Position numbers and translations under genes: made by a program
Part shown: in pieces, positions 8,882-17,512 of the stretch
Layout of the letters: the number at the start of each line of letters is the position of its first letter
Numbering within the stretch: the first letter of the stretch is position 1
NCBI GenBank assembly: GCA_945892775.1
Contig: CAMDDP010000009.1
Span: 1-64,000 of the forward strand
DNA length: 64,000 nucleotides
From: Chitinophaga pinensis
GTDB lineage: Bacteria; Bacteroidota; Bacteroidia; Chitinophagales; UBA10324
Direction: 5' to 3'
Notes under the pieces: generated by a model
The model's input: only the letters and a program-made list of their open reading frames with translations
What the model was told of the DNA's origin: nothing
Databases searched by the model: none

Positions 8882-9997
8882 ATGCATATTTGTAGGCTTC
8901 AATTATCCATTTTGCACCTTTCATCCATCCAATTAACTAATTTCAGAAACTACACAGAGCAAAATGTTTCATTTTGCGGAGGACTGAATATTTTATCTGG
9001 ATTAAATGGTGCTGGTAAAACCAATTTACTCGAAGCAATTAACTACCTCTGTTTAACAAAAGGATATTTTCATTCTGGGGATATTGGCGCCATTAATTTT
9101 AAAAAAGAATTCTTTCGATTACAAGGAGAATTTATAACTGAAAGAAAAATCGAAACTATTTCACTTGCGTTTCAAAGTGGAACCCCAAAAATTTTAAAAC
9201 ACGATGAAATTATTTACGAAAAACTAGCAGATCACATTGGAAAATTTCCATTGGTAGTAATAGCACCCGATGACATTGCATTGATTATTGAAGGAAGTGA
9301 GGACCGCCGTAAGTGGCTCGACAATACGATCTCACAAGTCAATCGATTATACCTCGATGACTTAATGCAATACAACCGAGTACTTGCACAACGAAATGCT
9401 CTTTTAAAACTTTGGTCAGCCGGTCAATCGCGTGACGAAGATTTAATGACTGTGATAGACAAACAACTAGTAAAAATTGGGAAACAGATTCATGCTGAAA
9501 GAAAAAAAAGCCTACAAATTCTGATTTCACTCCTACAAAAACATTACGCGTTTATTTCTAATGAAAATGAAACTGCTTTGATGAATTACGATTCGTTACT
9601 AAATGAAAGTGATTTCTCGAAAACGCTTATAACCAATCGTGAAAAAGATATGATGCTGCAACGAACCACTGCTGGTGTGCATCGTGATGATTTAGATTTT
9701 TTACTTAATGAATTTTCAATAAAAAAATTTGGAAGTCAGGGACAAAAGAAATCTTTTCTAATCGCCCTCAAACTTGCACAGTTCGATTTCATTGCTCAAA
9801 ATAAAAATGAAACACCTCTACTTTTATTAGATGATATTTTTGATAAACTCGATCAACATCGTTCTGAAAAATTACTAGCAGATGCTACAAGCAAGAATCG
9901 CGGTCAAGTTTTTATTACATGTACAGACTGGAAACAAACTATTATCTCCGATAAATTATCAAAATATTTTATAGTTGAAAATGGTTTAATTAAATAA
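8882..9997 (+). CDS. recF: DNA replication and repair protein RecF
   Basis: RecF loads RecA at single-strand gaps together with RecO and RecR. Its SMC-like ATPase parts are visible: Walker A LNGAGKTNLLEAI, ABC signature FGSQGQKKSFLIALKLA, and Walker B LLLLDDIFDKLD. The start is uncertain. The frame opens at GTG 8870, has ATG at 8882 (used here, 371 residues) and TTG at 8912, which would give MHLSSIQLTNFRNY and fit the family length best. It is divergent from pdhA and followed after 6 bp by the DUF721 gene, a common pairing. Confidence 0.93.
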   Translation: MHICRLQLSILHLSSIQLTNFRNYTEQNVSFCGGLNILSGLNGAGKTNLLEAINYLCLTKGYFHSGDIGAINFKKEFFRLQGEFITERKIETISLAFQSGTPKILKHDEIIYEKLADHIGKFPLVVIAPDDIALIIEGSEDRRKWLDNTISQVNRLYLDDLMQYNRVLAQRNALLKLWSAGQSRDEDLMTVIDKQLVKIGKQIHAERKKSLQILISLLQKHYAFISNENETALMNYDSLLNESDFSKTLITNREKDMMLQRTTAGVHRDDLDFLLNEFSIKKFGSQGQKKSFLIALKLAQFDFIAQNKNETPLLLLDDIFDKLDQHRSEKLLADATSKNRGQVFITCTDWKQTIISDKLSKYFIVENGLIK

Positions 9998-10003
9998 ACT
10001 AAA

Positions 10004-10294
10004 ATGAAAAAACACAACGACCAACCAATAGGAGACATATTAAAGCAACTGATGATCGCTAACAAGTGGAATGATAAAGTAAATGAAGTGCGATTGCTAC
10101 AATGCTGGGAAGAACTATTGGGCAAAACAATTGCCAAATACACCAAAAGCATAAATCTGCGCAACAAAAAACTATACGTTGAGGTAAACTCTGCCCCCTT
10201 AAAAAACGAACTCATTTATTCACGGCAGCAGATGATAGAACTCATTAACTCCAAATTTGGCGAGGGAGTTGTAGAGGAAATTATTGTGAAGTAA
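10004..10294 (+). CDS. DUF721 / DciA-like protein
   Basis: This 96-residue protein matches DUF721, the family of DciA, the ancestral loader of the replicative helicase DnaB in bacteria that lack DnaC/DnaI. Visible family features are the N-terminal PIGDILKQLM, the W-x-x-x-x-G-x-x-I-A block (CWEELLGKTIAKYTKS) and the later LYVEVNSAPLKNEL strand-helix. The position directly after recF is typical. Helicase loading is inferred from the family and has not been shown for Bacteroidota members that I know of. Confidence 0.82.
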   Translation: MKKHNDQPIGDILKQLMIANKWNDKVNEVRLLQCWEELLGKTIAKYTKSINLRNKKLYVEVNSAPLKNELIYSRQQMIELINSKFGEGVVEEIIVK

Positions 10295-10319
10295 ATATTT
10301 TAAAATCACAAAATTATTT

Positions 10320-10347
10320 TTTAGGTTTGCCTAAATTAAAAATTAGG
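10320..10347 (+). promoter_or_regulatory. Palindromic DtxR/MntR-type operator overlapping a -7 box
   Basis: TTTAGG-TTTG-CCTAAA (10320-10335) is a perfect 6-bp inverted repeat. A further TTAGG half-site lies at 10343-10347, inverted relative to the CCTAA at 10330-10334. The palindrome contains TAGGTTTG (10322-10329), an exact match to the Bacteroidota -7 box TAnnTTTG, so a bound repressor would block RNA polymerase. The half-site TTAGG is the one bound by DtxR/IdeR proteins, and the gene 7 bp downstream encodes a member of that family. No clear -33 element is seen. Confidence 0.7.
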
Positions 10348-10353
10348 TGCGTC

Positions 10354-11010
10354 ATGACAAATACCATTTCTAAAGAAAATTATCTAAAAACTATTCTACA
10401 ACACACAACCGATACAAACGAACCCGTTACCACAAACGATATTGCCAACACAATGGGCACAAAGGCAGCATCAGTTACCGAAATGCTGAAAAAACTTTCT
10501 GCTCAAAAACTCATCAAGTATAAAAAATACAAAGGAGTTACCCTAACTAATTCAGGCAGGCAACAAGCATTACTAATAATACGAAAACATCGATTGTGGG
10601 AATATTTTTTAGTTGAAAAACTAAAATTCAGGTGGGATGAAATTCATGAAGTGGCAGAACAGCTAGAACATATTCAATCAGATATATTAGTGGACCGACT
10701 CAATTTATTCTTAGAAAATCCACAATTCGATCCACACGGCGCACCCATTCCAAACAAAAAAGGAGCGATAAAGAAAAGTGAAACTTTTAAACTCAATGAA
10801 GTCAGAGACAATAAAGAATCCATTGTAAAAAGCGTAAGCGACCAACCCGACCTACTCCGATATCTTAGCAAAATAGGAATCAGTATAGGTTCAAAATTAA
10901 AAGTGATAGAACAAAATTCGTTCGACCAGAGCCTACTTCTGCTTATCAATAATAAGGTCAAGGTGCAGGTGAGTTCAGACATTGCAAAACATATAAGAGT
11001 GCAGCCATGA
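10354..11010 (+). CDS. mntR: DtxR/MntR-family metal-dependent transcriptional regulator
   Basis: Members sense Mn2+ or Fe2+ and repress metal uptake genes. The 218-residue protein has an N-terminal winged helix (about 1-65: TTNDIANTMGTKAASVTEML, then LIKYKKYKGVTLT), a dimerisation domain (RKHRLWEYFLVEKL; HEVAEQLEHI; NPQFDPHG) and a C-terminal FeoA/SH3-like domain (about 145-218). The frame opens at TTG 10327, but that codon lies inside the promoter and operator, so the ATG at 10354 is the start. It overlaps the Nramp transporter by 4 bp (ATGA). The arrangement predicts an autoregulated pair that represses its own importer when metal is plentiful. Whether the metal is Mn2+ or Fe2+ is open. Confidence 0.88.
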   Translation: MTNTISKENYLKTILQHTTDTNEPVTTNDIANTMGTKAASVTEMLKKLSAQKLIKYKKYKGVTLTNSGRQQALLIIRKHRLWEYFLVEKLKFRWDEIHEVAEQLEHIQSDILVDRLNLFLENPQFDPHGAPIPNKKGAIKKSETFKLNEVRDNKESIVKSVSDQPDLLRYLSKIGISIGSKLKVIEQNSFDQSLLLLINNKVKVQVSSDIAKHIRVQP

Positions 11011-12881
11011 TTTCAAAAAGCACTTCCACTAAGTCACTTGATGAGATTCACTCAACTGTAGAAACAAAAAATAAAAATTGGTGGCGCACCTTATTCGCCT
11101 TTTCTGGCCCCGCATATATGGTCAGCGTTGGATACATGGATCCTGGCAATTGGGCAACGGATATTGCAGCTGGAAGTTCATTGGGCTATCAACTCGTTTG
11201 GGTTCTTCTGATGTCAAACCTAATTGCACTTCTATTACAAAGTCATTGTGTACGACTAGGAATAGTAAGAGGTAGAGATCTCGCACAGGCATCGAAAGAA
11301 TTGTATCATCCAATCATTAATATTCCATTATATATTCTTGCCGAAATTGCCATTGCCGCCTGTGATTTAGCCGAAGTGCTTGGGCTCGCCATTGGATTAA
11401 ATCTATTGTTTCACATCCCATTGCTTGGCGGTGTAACAATTGCGGTTTTCGATTGCTTAATTCTGTTAACCTTAATGAATATAGGTATTCGCAAAATGGA
11501 AGTATTTATTATAGGAATGATTGTAATAATGGGTGGAAGTTTTCTCATAGAATTATTAATGGCAAAACCTGATGTGGGCGATATAGCCGCAGGATTTATT
11601 CCTGCCATGCCCTATGGAACTGCTCTTTACTTAACCATTGGAATTATTGGCGCCACAATTATGCCCCATAATCTGTATCTGCACTCTTCATTAGTTCAAA
11701 CACGAAAAATTGAACGTACGGTCTTAGGAATGCGAAAGGCTATAAAATTTAATATCATCGATTCCGCCATTGCACTCAACCTTGCATTATTTGTTAATGC
11801 AGCCATTCTCATTCTTGCTGCTTCAGTATTTTTTAAGCGTGGAATGTTTGAAATAGCAGATATAAGCAACGCGCACAAACTACTCGAACCGCTACTCGGT
11901 TCCTCTCTAGCGCCTATACTGTTTGCCGTTGCGTTAATAGCCAGTGGTCAAAGTAGCACTATAACCGGTACGCTTGCAGGTCAAATCGTTATGGAAGGCT
12001 ATCTCAATCTGCGTATCACACCATGGTTGCGCCGACTTATTACAAGAGTGCTTGCAGTAGTTCCATCTTTTTTAGTGTTGTGGTTTTACGGTGAAGGAGC
12101 CACCGGGGATTTATTAATTTTATCTCAGATAATACTAAGTATGCAGTTGGGATTTGCTGTAATACCACTTATTCATTTTGTAAGCGATAAAAATAAAATG
12201 GGTCAATTTGCAATTGGCTTCTGGTTAAAAGTATTATCATGGGCTTCAGCATTATTAATTATTTCATTAAATATAAAACTAGTATTAGAAGGAATAGTTT
12301 TATTATTGAGAAATTACAACAGCGCCTGGTGGATTTATGTTTTTATTATACCTGTGGCAATACTTTTAGCGGTCATTTTACTTTATATCACATTCGGGCC
12401 ATTTATTTTCAAGAAAAAAGAAGTCAGTACGGATATTCATGAATTCAGTTTTCCTGACTTTCAAAACAAAGAACGATTTAAGCGCATTGCCATCGCACTT
12501 GATTTTTCAAAATACGACAACAATACCATTTCGCAGACACTTTCTATTGGGGGGAAAGAAGCAGAATACCATCTCATTCACATTCTTGAGTCAGCCGGAG
12601 CGCTTCTACTCGGAAATCAAATTTCAGATAAAGAGACCCAAAAAGATTTAGAACAATTAATCCAAATTACAAAAGAATTAAACGACAAAGGGTTTAATAC
12701 AACGTTTGATTTAGGATATGGAAAAAGAAGTTTTGCCATTGCTAAAAGTGTATTTGAATATAAAGCCGACCTACTAGTCATGGGGGGGCACGGGCATAGC
12801 GGCATCAAAAAATTAGTTTTCGGAGAAACCATATCAAAAGTTAGGCACTTGGTTAAAATTCCTGTTTTATCAGTTATCTAA
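11007..12881 (+). CDS. mntH: Nramp divalent metal transporter fused to a universal stress protein domain
   Basis: Nramp proteins import Mn2+ or Fe2+ with protons. The membrane part (about residues 25-465) has the metal-site motifs DPGN (Asp45-Asn48, in MDPGNWATDIAAG) and MPHN (Met219, His221, in TIMPHNLYLHSS). From about 483 to 624 there is a cytoplasmic UspA-like domain: RIAIALDFSKYDN, LLVMGGHGHSGIKKLVFG and the closing KIPVLSVI. The G-x-x-G-x(9)-G-(S/T) nucleotide loop of ATP-binding UspA proteins appears as GGHGHSGIKKLVFGET, so nucleotide binding is plausible. At 624 residues the protein is about 200 longer than a normal MntH. The tail could tie uptake to energy or stress state, which is inference. 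Translation is coupled to the regulator upstream. Confidence 0.9.
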   Translation: MISKSTSTKSLDEIHSTVETKNKNWWRTLFAFSGPAYMVSVGYMDPGNWATDIAAGSSLGYQLVWVLLMSNLIALLLQSHCVRLGIVRGRDLAQASKELYHPIINIPLYILAEIAIAACDLAEVLGLAIGLNLLFHIPLLGGVTIAVFDCLILLTLMNIGIRKMEVFIIGMIVIMGGSFLIELLMAKPDVGDIAAGFIPAMPYGTALYLTIGIIGATIMPHNLYLHSSLVQTRKIERTVLGMRKAIKFNIIDSAIALNLALFVNAAILILAASVFFKRGMFEIADISNAHKLLEPLLGSSLAPILFAVALIASGQSSTITGTLAGQIVMEGYLNLRITPWLRRLITRVLAVVPSFLVLWFYGEGATGDLLILSQIILSMQLGFAVIPLIHFVSDKNKMGQFAIGFWLKVLSWASALLIISLNIKLVLEGIVLLLRNYNSAWWIYVFIIPVAILLAVILLYITFGPFIFKKKEVSTDIHEFSFPDFQNKERFKRIAIALDFSKYDNNTISQTLSIGGKEAEYHLIHILESAGALLLGNQISDKETQKDLEQLIQITKELNDKGFNTTFDLGYGKRSFAIAKSVFEYKADLLVMGGHGHSGIKKLVFGETISKVRHLVKIPVLSVI

Positions 12882-12919
12882 AATGATAGTCATTGCTTTT
12901 CTTTTGTCACCTTTGTATC

Positions 12920-13309
12920 ATGCACAATCCATTTAATCAGGGAGATAAAAAAATATTTCGTCACATTGTGAAACAAGAGGATACCGTACACTTCACTGCT
13001 GAGAATTTACACCCTGTATACTCAACCTACGCCCTCACCCGAGATGCTGAATGGGTATGTAGATTATTTGTTTTGCAAATGAAGGATGATGATGAAGAGG
13101 GAATTGGTACCCAGATAAATGTTATTCATCACTCCCCTGTGAAAGTTGGGGGCGAAGTTTTTTTTACTGGAATTTTAAAAGCCGTAAACAAAAATGAAGT
13201 TCTATGTTCATTTGAAGCATATTGTGGCGAAAGATTAGTGGCAAGTGGTGAAACGGCACAAAAAATACTGAGAAAAGAAAAACTGGAAACTCTATTTAAC
13301 AGCATCTGA
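12920..13309 (+). CDS. Hotdog-fold thioesterase family protein
   Basis: This 129-residue protein resembles the fluoroacetyl-CoA thioesterase-like group of hotdog proteins: VHFTAENLHPVYSTYAL near the start, GIGTQINVIHHSPVKVGGEV in the middle, and FEAYCGERLVASGE near the end. The substrate is unknown. The open frame begins at TTG 12893, but the ATG at 12920 (MHNPFNQGD) is the natural start. Its stop overlaps the smpB start (TGATG), so the two are translationally linked. Confidence 0.75.
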   Translation: MHNPFNQGDKKIFRHIVKQEDTVHFTAENLHPVYSTYALTRDAEWVCRLFVLQMKDDDEEGIGTQINVIHHSPVKVGGEVFFTGILKAVNKNEVLCSFEAYCGERLVASGETAQKILRKEKLETLFNSI

Positions 13310-13773
13310 TGAGCGAAGTAAAAATAAAAAATATTGCAATTAATAATAAGAGAGCGTTTTATGAATATGAAGTGATGGATAAATATATCGCTGGCATTAT
13401 GCTCACTGGAACTGAAGTAAAAAGTGTTAGGGAAGGGAAAGCAAATATGGGAGATGCTTTCTGCGCTTTTCAAAAAAATGATTTATGGGTTCGACACTTA
13501 AACATTTCAGTTTATTGTAATGGTTCACATTTTAATCATGAACCAATGCGACCCCGCAAACTTTTATTGAAGAAAAAAGAACTAGAAAAATTATTAGCAA
13601 AAGTGAAGGAGAGAGGATTCACCATTGTTCCAATCAATTTATTTTTTTCAGAAAGAGGTTTTGCTAAATTAGAAATCGGTCTAGTCCGTGGAAAAAAACT
13701 TCACGATAAAAGAGATTCTATAAAAAAGAAAGACTCAAAAAGAGATCTTGATAGAATATTAAAAGAGAGATAA
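13309..13773 (+). CDS. smpB: SsrA-binding protein SmpB
   Basis: SmpB binds tmRNA and delivers it to stalled ribosomes for trans-translation. The 154-residue length, the motif IMLTGTEVKSVREGKANMGD, and the basic C-terminal tail after LVRGKKLHDKRDSIKKKD (which enters the mRNA channel) identify it. The tmRNA gene itself is not in this window. The stop codon is followed by a hairpin terminator. Confidence 0.97.
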   Translation: MSEVKIKNIAINNKRAFYEYEVMDKYIAGIMLTGTEVKSVREGKANMGDAFCAFQKNDLWVRHLNISVYCNGSHFNHEPMRPRKLLLKKKELEKLLAKVKERGFTIVPINLFFSERGFAKLEIGLVRGKKLHDKRDSIKKKDSKRDLDRILKER

Positions 13774-13783
13774 AAAAAAGAAA

Positions 13784-13820
13784 CCCCACGACTCATTGAA
13801 GTGAATCGGGGGGTGCTTTT
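13784..13820. terminator. Intrinsic terminator between smpB and a convergent lipoprotein gene
   Basis: An imperfect stem pairs CCCCACGACTCA (13784-13795) with TGAATCGGGGGG (about 13802-13813). A short loop separates the arms, and TGCTTTTATTTTA follows on the plus strand. An A-run on the left side could serve the minus strand. Confidence 0.7.
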
Positions 13821-13831
13821 ATTTTAATATT

Positions 13832-14452
13832 TTATTGATTTCCGTTGCTACCTGTACTATCAGCATATGGGCATAAAGTCCACTCCCATTTTGTTACATT
13901 TCCAGTAAAATCAGTTACCGACTGTCTGAATTTTAACTCTTTTTCACGAACCTCAATTAATTCGTATGACTGACCAGTTACCTGATCAACTCCATCAGTT
14001 AGTTGTAGTAATTCTTTATTTTTAAAGTCACCCACTCCTCCAGCTAAAGTCCAAAGGCCTTTGGTCAAATAAGTAGTATCTTTCCAAATATAAGATGATG
14101 AATCTGTACACTGTGGTGTATTTACATTCCAATCTCTGCTAACTTTCCATAAAAAAGTATTTCTAAAAATATAAAGACCATTATCAGAGAATTCCATGAT
14201 ATAGGTTTTTTCTCTTGTGTAGGTCATTTTACCTAAACATCCGAATGGAATAGAGGCAGTATCAGATGTTGATACATTATCAATTAAAGAATCGGCATCA
14301 TTAATTCGATAAGAGCAAACCTGCCAAAGACCAGAAACCCGATGCTTACGAGAACGGAAAGTAAGAAAAGGATCTTCCTGACCCTTTTTACAACCGTAAA
14401 AAATTTCACTTGCAGTAACAAGGACTAAAACAATTAAGAGGATTTTCTTCAT
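13832..14452 (-). CDS. Lipocalin-like putative lipoprotein
   Basis: This 206-residue protein has a lipoprotein signal peptide with the lipid-accepting cysteine at residue 21 (IFYGCKKG). The mature part begins DPFLTFRSRKHRVSGLWQV, a start I associate with a Bacteroidota lipocalin-like family, and continues as alternating beta strands (YIMEFSDNGLYIFRNTF; LIEVREKELKFRQSV). No enzymatic residues are evident. It would sit in the inner or outer membrane facing the periplasm. It has its own promoter (14480-14511). Confidence 0.7.
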   Translation of the reverse strand: MKKILLIVLVLVTASEIFYGCKKGQEDPFLTFRSRKHRVSGLWQVCSYRINDADSLIDNVSTSDTASIPFGCLGKMTYTREKTYIMEFSDNGLYIFRNTFLWKVSRDWNVNTPQCTDSSSYIWKDTTYLTKGLWTLAGGVGDFKNKELLQLTDGVDQVTGQSYELIEVREKELKFRQSVTDFTGNVTKWEWTLCPYADSTGSNGNQ

Positions 14453-14479
14453 AACTTATTTTTAAATTTTAAAGTGTTG

Positions 14480-14511
14480 CAAATATAATCGAAAACTTTA
14501 TTTAGACACAA
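14480..14511 (-). promoter_or_regulatory. Bacteroidota promoter of the lipoprotein gene
   Basis: Read on the minus strand: TTG (14511-14509), 21 bp, then TATATTTG (14487-14480), a perfect match to TAnnTTTG. The start codon at 14452 lies about 28 bp beyond. Confidence 0.65.
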
Positions 14512-14571
14512 TATCTAATTAATTGGTTGCATTTAATACTTACTTATCCAAAATCTTACTAATAACCCTTG

Positions 14572-15234
14572 TTAATCAGCCCTACCACTTAACATAGGTA
14601 CAAACTTGCAATCATCAAAAAGTTCCTCCTTATAATCCCCCTCAGAAATGCGGGTTATCCGTTTCATAAATTGTATACTTTCACCTATTGGAATGACTAA
14701 CGAACCCCTAATTTTTAATTGTTTTAACAATTGTTCCGGAATAAAAGGTGGAGCTGCAGTAACAACAATTTTATCAAATGGAGCAAAAGTTGGCAGCCCT
14801 GCAAACCCATCACCATAAAAACACTTTATTGATGAGTAGCCTAAATCAATAAGCATGGGCTTTGTTTTTTCATATAATTTTTTTTGGCGTTCGATAGTAA
14901 AAACTTTTGCTCCCAATTCTGAAAGCACTGAGGCTTGATACCCCGAACCCGTTCCAACTTCTAAAATTTTCTCTCTTTTTTTAATTTCCAACAGTGAAGT
15001 TTGATACGCAACAGTGTAAGGTTGTGAAATGGTTTGATTCTCTCCAATCGGGAAAGCATTGTCTTCGTAAGCTCTCTCAAGAAAAACGGAATCAAAAAAA
15101 TACAAATGACGCGGAACACGATTAATTGCTTCCAATACATTTTTATCTGAAATTCCTCTTTTTGAAATTAGTTCGACCAATTTCTTTCTCATCCCTTTAT
15201 GGAGATAAGTATCCATTATTTCTTTGTTTATCAT
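14572..15234 (-). CDS. pcm: Protein-L-isoaspartate O-methyltransferase
   Basis: Pcm repairs isoaspartyl damage in proteins by S-adenosylmethionine-dependent methylation. Diagnostic segments are NAFPIGENQTISQPYTVAYQ (substrate-binding region) and the SAM motif ILEVGTGSGYQASVLSEL. The later blocks DKIVVTAAPPFIPEQLL and GSLVIPIGE also fit, and the 220-residue length is normal. It begins one base after the stop of the DUF5916 gene. Confidence 0.96.
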   Translation of the reverse strand: MINKEIMDTYLHKGMRKKLVELISKRGISDKNVLEAINRVPRHLYFFDSVFLERAYEDNAFPIGENQTISQPYTVAYQTSLLEIKKREKILEVGTGSGYQASVLSELGAKVFTIERQKKLYEKTKPMLIDLGYSSIKCFYGDGFAGLPTFAPFDKIVVTAAPPFIPEQLLKQLKIRGSLVIPIGESIQFMKRITRISEGDYKEELFDDCKFVPMLSGRAD

Positions 15235-15235
15235 T

Positions 15236-17461
15236 TTAAATGCTTATCCAGTATGTAAATTTTAAAACCAAAGTTCGATTTTTATTGCCGAAAGTATTTG
15301 TATCGTAATTATCTCCATAAACAATATAAAAATCACTTAAGGGTTTGAAGCGCCATTGAAATCGACAATTAACATTAAAGTTTTCTAGTTGAGTATTGTA
15401 TTGAAGGAAAGTGGTAAAGAACAAATTCTCTGTAAATGTCAATTCAATTTTTGGTCCTAATAAAAAAAGATTAAAATCCTGAAAGGGAGAGGGTAAATGA
15501 ACCTGATTGTAATTAAGCACCAAAGAAAAATTTGCGTATGGTTGAACACGATAATTGAAAGAAGAATTGAAAGTCAATTTTGTGCCTGAATAAAAAGAAC
15601 CGTATTGAGTATATAAAGTAAAATTAAAAACTTTACGAATGTTTGAATTGAATCTTAATGCAGCACTTCTATAATTATATTTCCCAGGAAAAAAATAAAG
15701 TGTGTCTTTCGAATTTAATGAAGTGGCATACTGCAAATTCAGAATGGTGTTCTCAAGACTAACTTCAAAAAGTGCAGTGTTTTGAAAAATAGTTTGAACC
15801 ATAAATAAATTAAAAAGTTCGGTTGATTTATATTCTTCATTCAAATAATCGCTGGTATAAAATTGCACTATAAAATTATTTACTTTAGATTTCAAACTGC
15901 CTTTAGGATAAAATCTTCTTGCTACAATTGGCTCAAATCTCCAATATGAATTCCTAACTATTTTTTTTGTAGCAGCGTCATAATTATTTATTCGGGGAAC
16001 AAATCCAGCATCAGCAATAAAATTTTTTCCTACATATTCATGATTATAAGTAAACACCCATTTTGCAAAATTATTTTGCAAGAATGCAGCATGAGAATAG
16101 GCACGATAGCCACTAATCATATTATTTGAGTACATAAAAAAAGCAAAACCCACCCATTTATTATTTACCGAAGCAAGATTATATTGGATACCCCCAATCC
16201 TATTAAAATCGTTTTTATCTAATTCAAAATGATTAAATGATTGACGATTAACCCCTATAAAAGCAATATTAGAACGGGAAAATATTTTTCGCTGATAAGC
16301 AAGCACCGAATAATTCTGCCCACTGATTACATCTGCTGAATCGTCGGCGGTTTGAACACTTAAAATGCCAATCCTATCATTAGGTGTCAGCTTTCCACTG
16401 AGGCGCAATCCGCCAAGAATAGGCACTACATTTCCGTTATTCAATCCAACATTTCTGGAAAAAAAAGGTCGAATTTGACGAAAGCCAAACTGCCCAAACA
16501 AATCACTATTTTCAATAAAGAAAGTTCTTTTTTCAGGATAGAACAAATTGAATCTTGTAAGATTCGTTTGCTGCACATCAACTTCTACCTGACTAAAATC
16601 AGGGTTTATAGTCAAGTCTAAATTCAAAGAGCTACTCACTCCAATTTTTGCATCTAGTCCAGCATTCAAATTTTTTTTTATACTATTCCCATCAGTTGCT
16701 ATAGTATTAATTGAACTTATTCCATATGGAATAATTGAAATATTTGTTCCTGCTTTAGCTAGCGGATTATCCCAAATTAATGTGCCTGTGAATGCAAGGG
16801 AATTCGGATTAAATATTTTGGGAATGGGAGCCCACGAAGAAAGTTCATTTCGCTTTAAATCATTTCGAATAAAATTAATATACCAGGTTTCAGAATTTGG
16901 TTTATACCGAATACTATTAAAAGGAATAGCAAATTCACAAGTCCATTTACCCTCTTCAATTTTTGTTTCAGAAATCCATTTCACATTCCAATCAGTACTC
17001 ACACCAAAGCCACCGCCGTTATCAATACTGCCTTCGCGCTGCACATTGTATGGATTCACTCCGAAGTTAAAACCATTGGTTCCATCCAAAAACGGATCGA
17101 GCACAACCGCAAACGCGTCAGTAACAGGGAATGAAAAATCGCGCCGTAACGATTGAATAACATAATTACCATTGAGTTCATCGTAACAAATAGCACTTAT
17201 ATAAAAATAATTATCGTCGTATGCAACACGGCATTCGGTTTTGGTTTTTGAAAAAGAAGTATCGTAAGGCAGTACAGCAAAAAAATCTTTCGCCACATCA
17301 GCCAATTCCCAATCCACTTCATCTAATACCCCATCAATTTTTATTGGGGCTGTTATATGATGAATACGAATAACGTAATTCTGCTGTATCGTTTGCGACT
17401 GAACAGAAAATGAAGAAAACAGAAAAAGAAAAAGAAAATAGCGTGACAATGGGGCAAACAT
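15236..17461 (-). CDS. DUF5916 outer-membrane-type protein with N-terminal CBM9-like domain
   Basis: This 741-residue exported protein has a signal peptide ending near SFSVQSQ, then a CBM9-like beta-sandwich (about 40-230: IKIDGVLDEVDWELA, VAYDDNYFYISAICYDE). The rest is a long beta-rich region with alternating aromatic and hydrophobic strands ending KFTYWISI, which matches DUF5916 and looks like an outer-membrane beta barrel. The marker LFYPEKRTFFIENSDLFG is typical of this family. The N-terminal domain may bind carbohydrate; transport or degradation roles are unproven. The frame opens at TTG 17500, but the ATG at 17461 places the signal peptide correctly. It lies between adenine deaminase and pcm with short gaps. 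Confidence 0.85.
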   Translation of the reverse strand: MFAPLSRYFLFLFLFSSFSVQSQTIQQNYVIRIHHITAPIKIDGVLDEVDWELADVAKDFFAVLPYDTSFSKTKTECRVAYDDNYFYISAICYDELNGNYVIQSLRRDFSFPVTDAFAVVLDPFLDGTNGFNFGVNPYNVQREGSIDNGGGFGVSTDWNVKWISETKIEEGKWTCEFAIPFNSIRYKPNSETWYINFIRNDLKRNELSSWAPIPKIFNPNSLAFTGTLIWDNPLAKAGTNISIIPYGISSINTIATDGNSIKKNLNAGLDAKIGVSSSLNLDLTINPDFSQVEVDVQQTNLTRFNLFYPEKRTFFIENSDLFGQFGFRQIRPFFSRNVGLNNGNVVPILGGLRLSGKLTPNDRIGILSVQTADDSADVISGQNYSVLAYQRKIFSRSNIAFIGVNRQSFNHFELDKNDFNRIGGIQYNLASVNNKWVGFAFFMYSNNMISGYRAYSHAAFLQNNFAKWVFTYNHEYVGKNFIADAGFVPRINNYDAATKKIVRNSYWRFEPIVARRFYPKGSLKSKVNNFIVQFYTSDYLNEEYKSTELFNLFMVQTIFQNTALFEVSLENTILNLQYATSLNSKDTLYFFPGKYNYRSAALRFNSNIRKVFNFTLYTQYGSFYSGTKLTFNSSFNYRVQPYANFSLVLNYNQVHLPSPFQDFNLFLLGPKIELTFTENLFFTTFLQYNTQLENFNVNCRFQWRFKPLSDFYIVYGDNYDTNTFGNKNRTLVLKFTYWISI

Positions 17462-17512
17462 ACATTTATGAAATAGAGCGCTAAACTTATATGTCAACAA
17501 ACAGATGTTAGA

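Noticed and set aside
12239-12651. Two short plus-strand frames inside the Nramp-Usp gene, considered as signs of a frameshift at the fusion
   Set aside because: The Nramp and Usp parts are joined in one uninterrupted frame; the short frames show no family signature.
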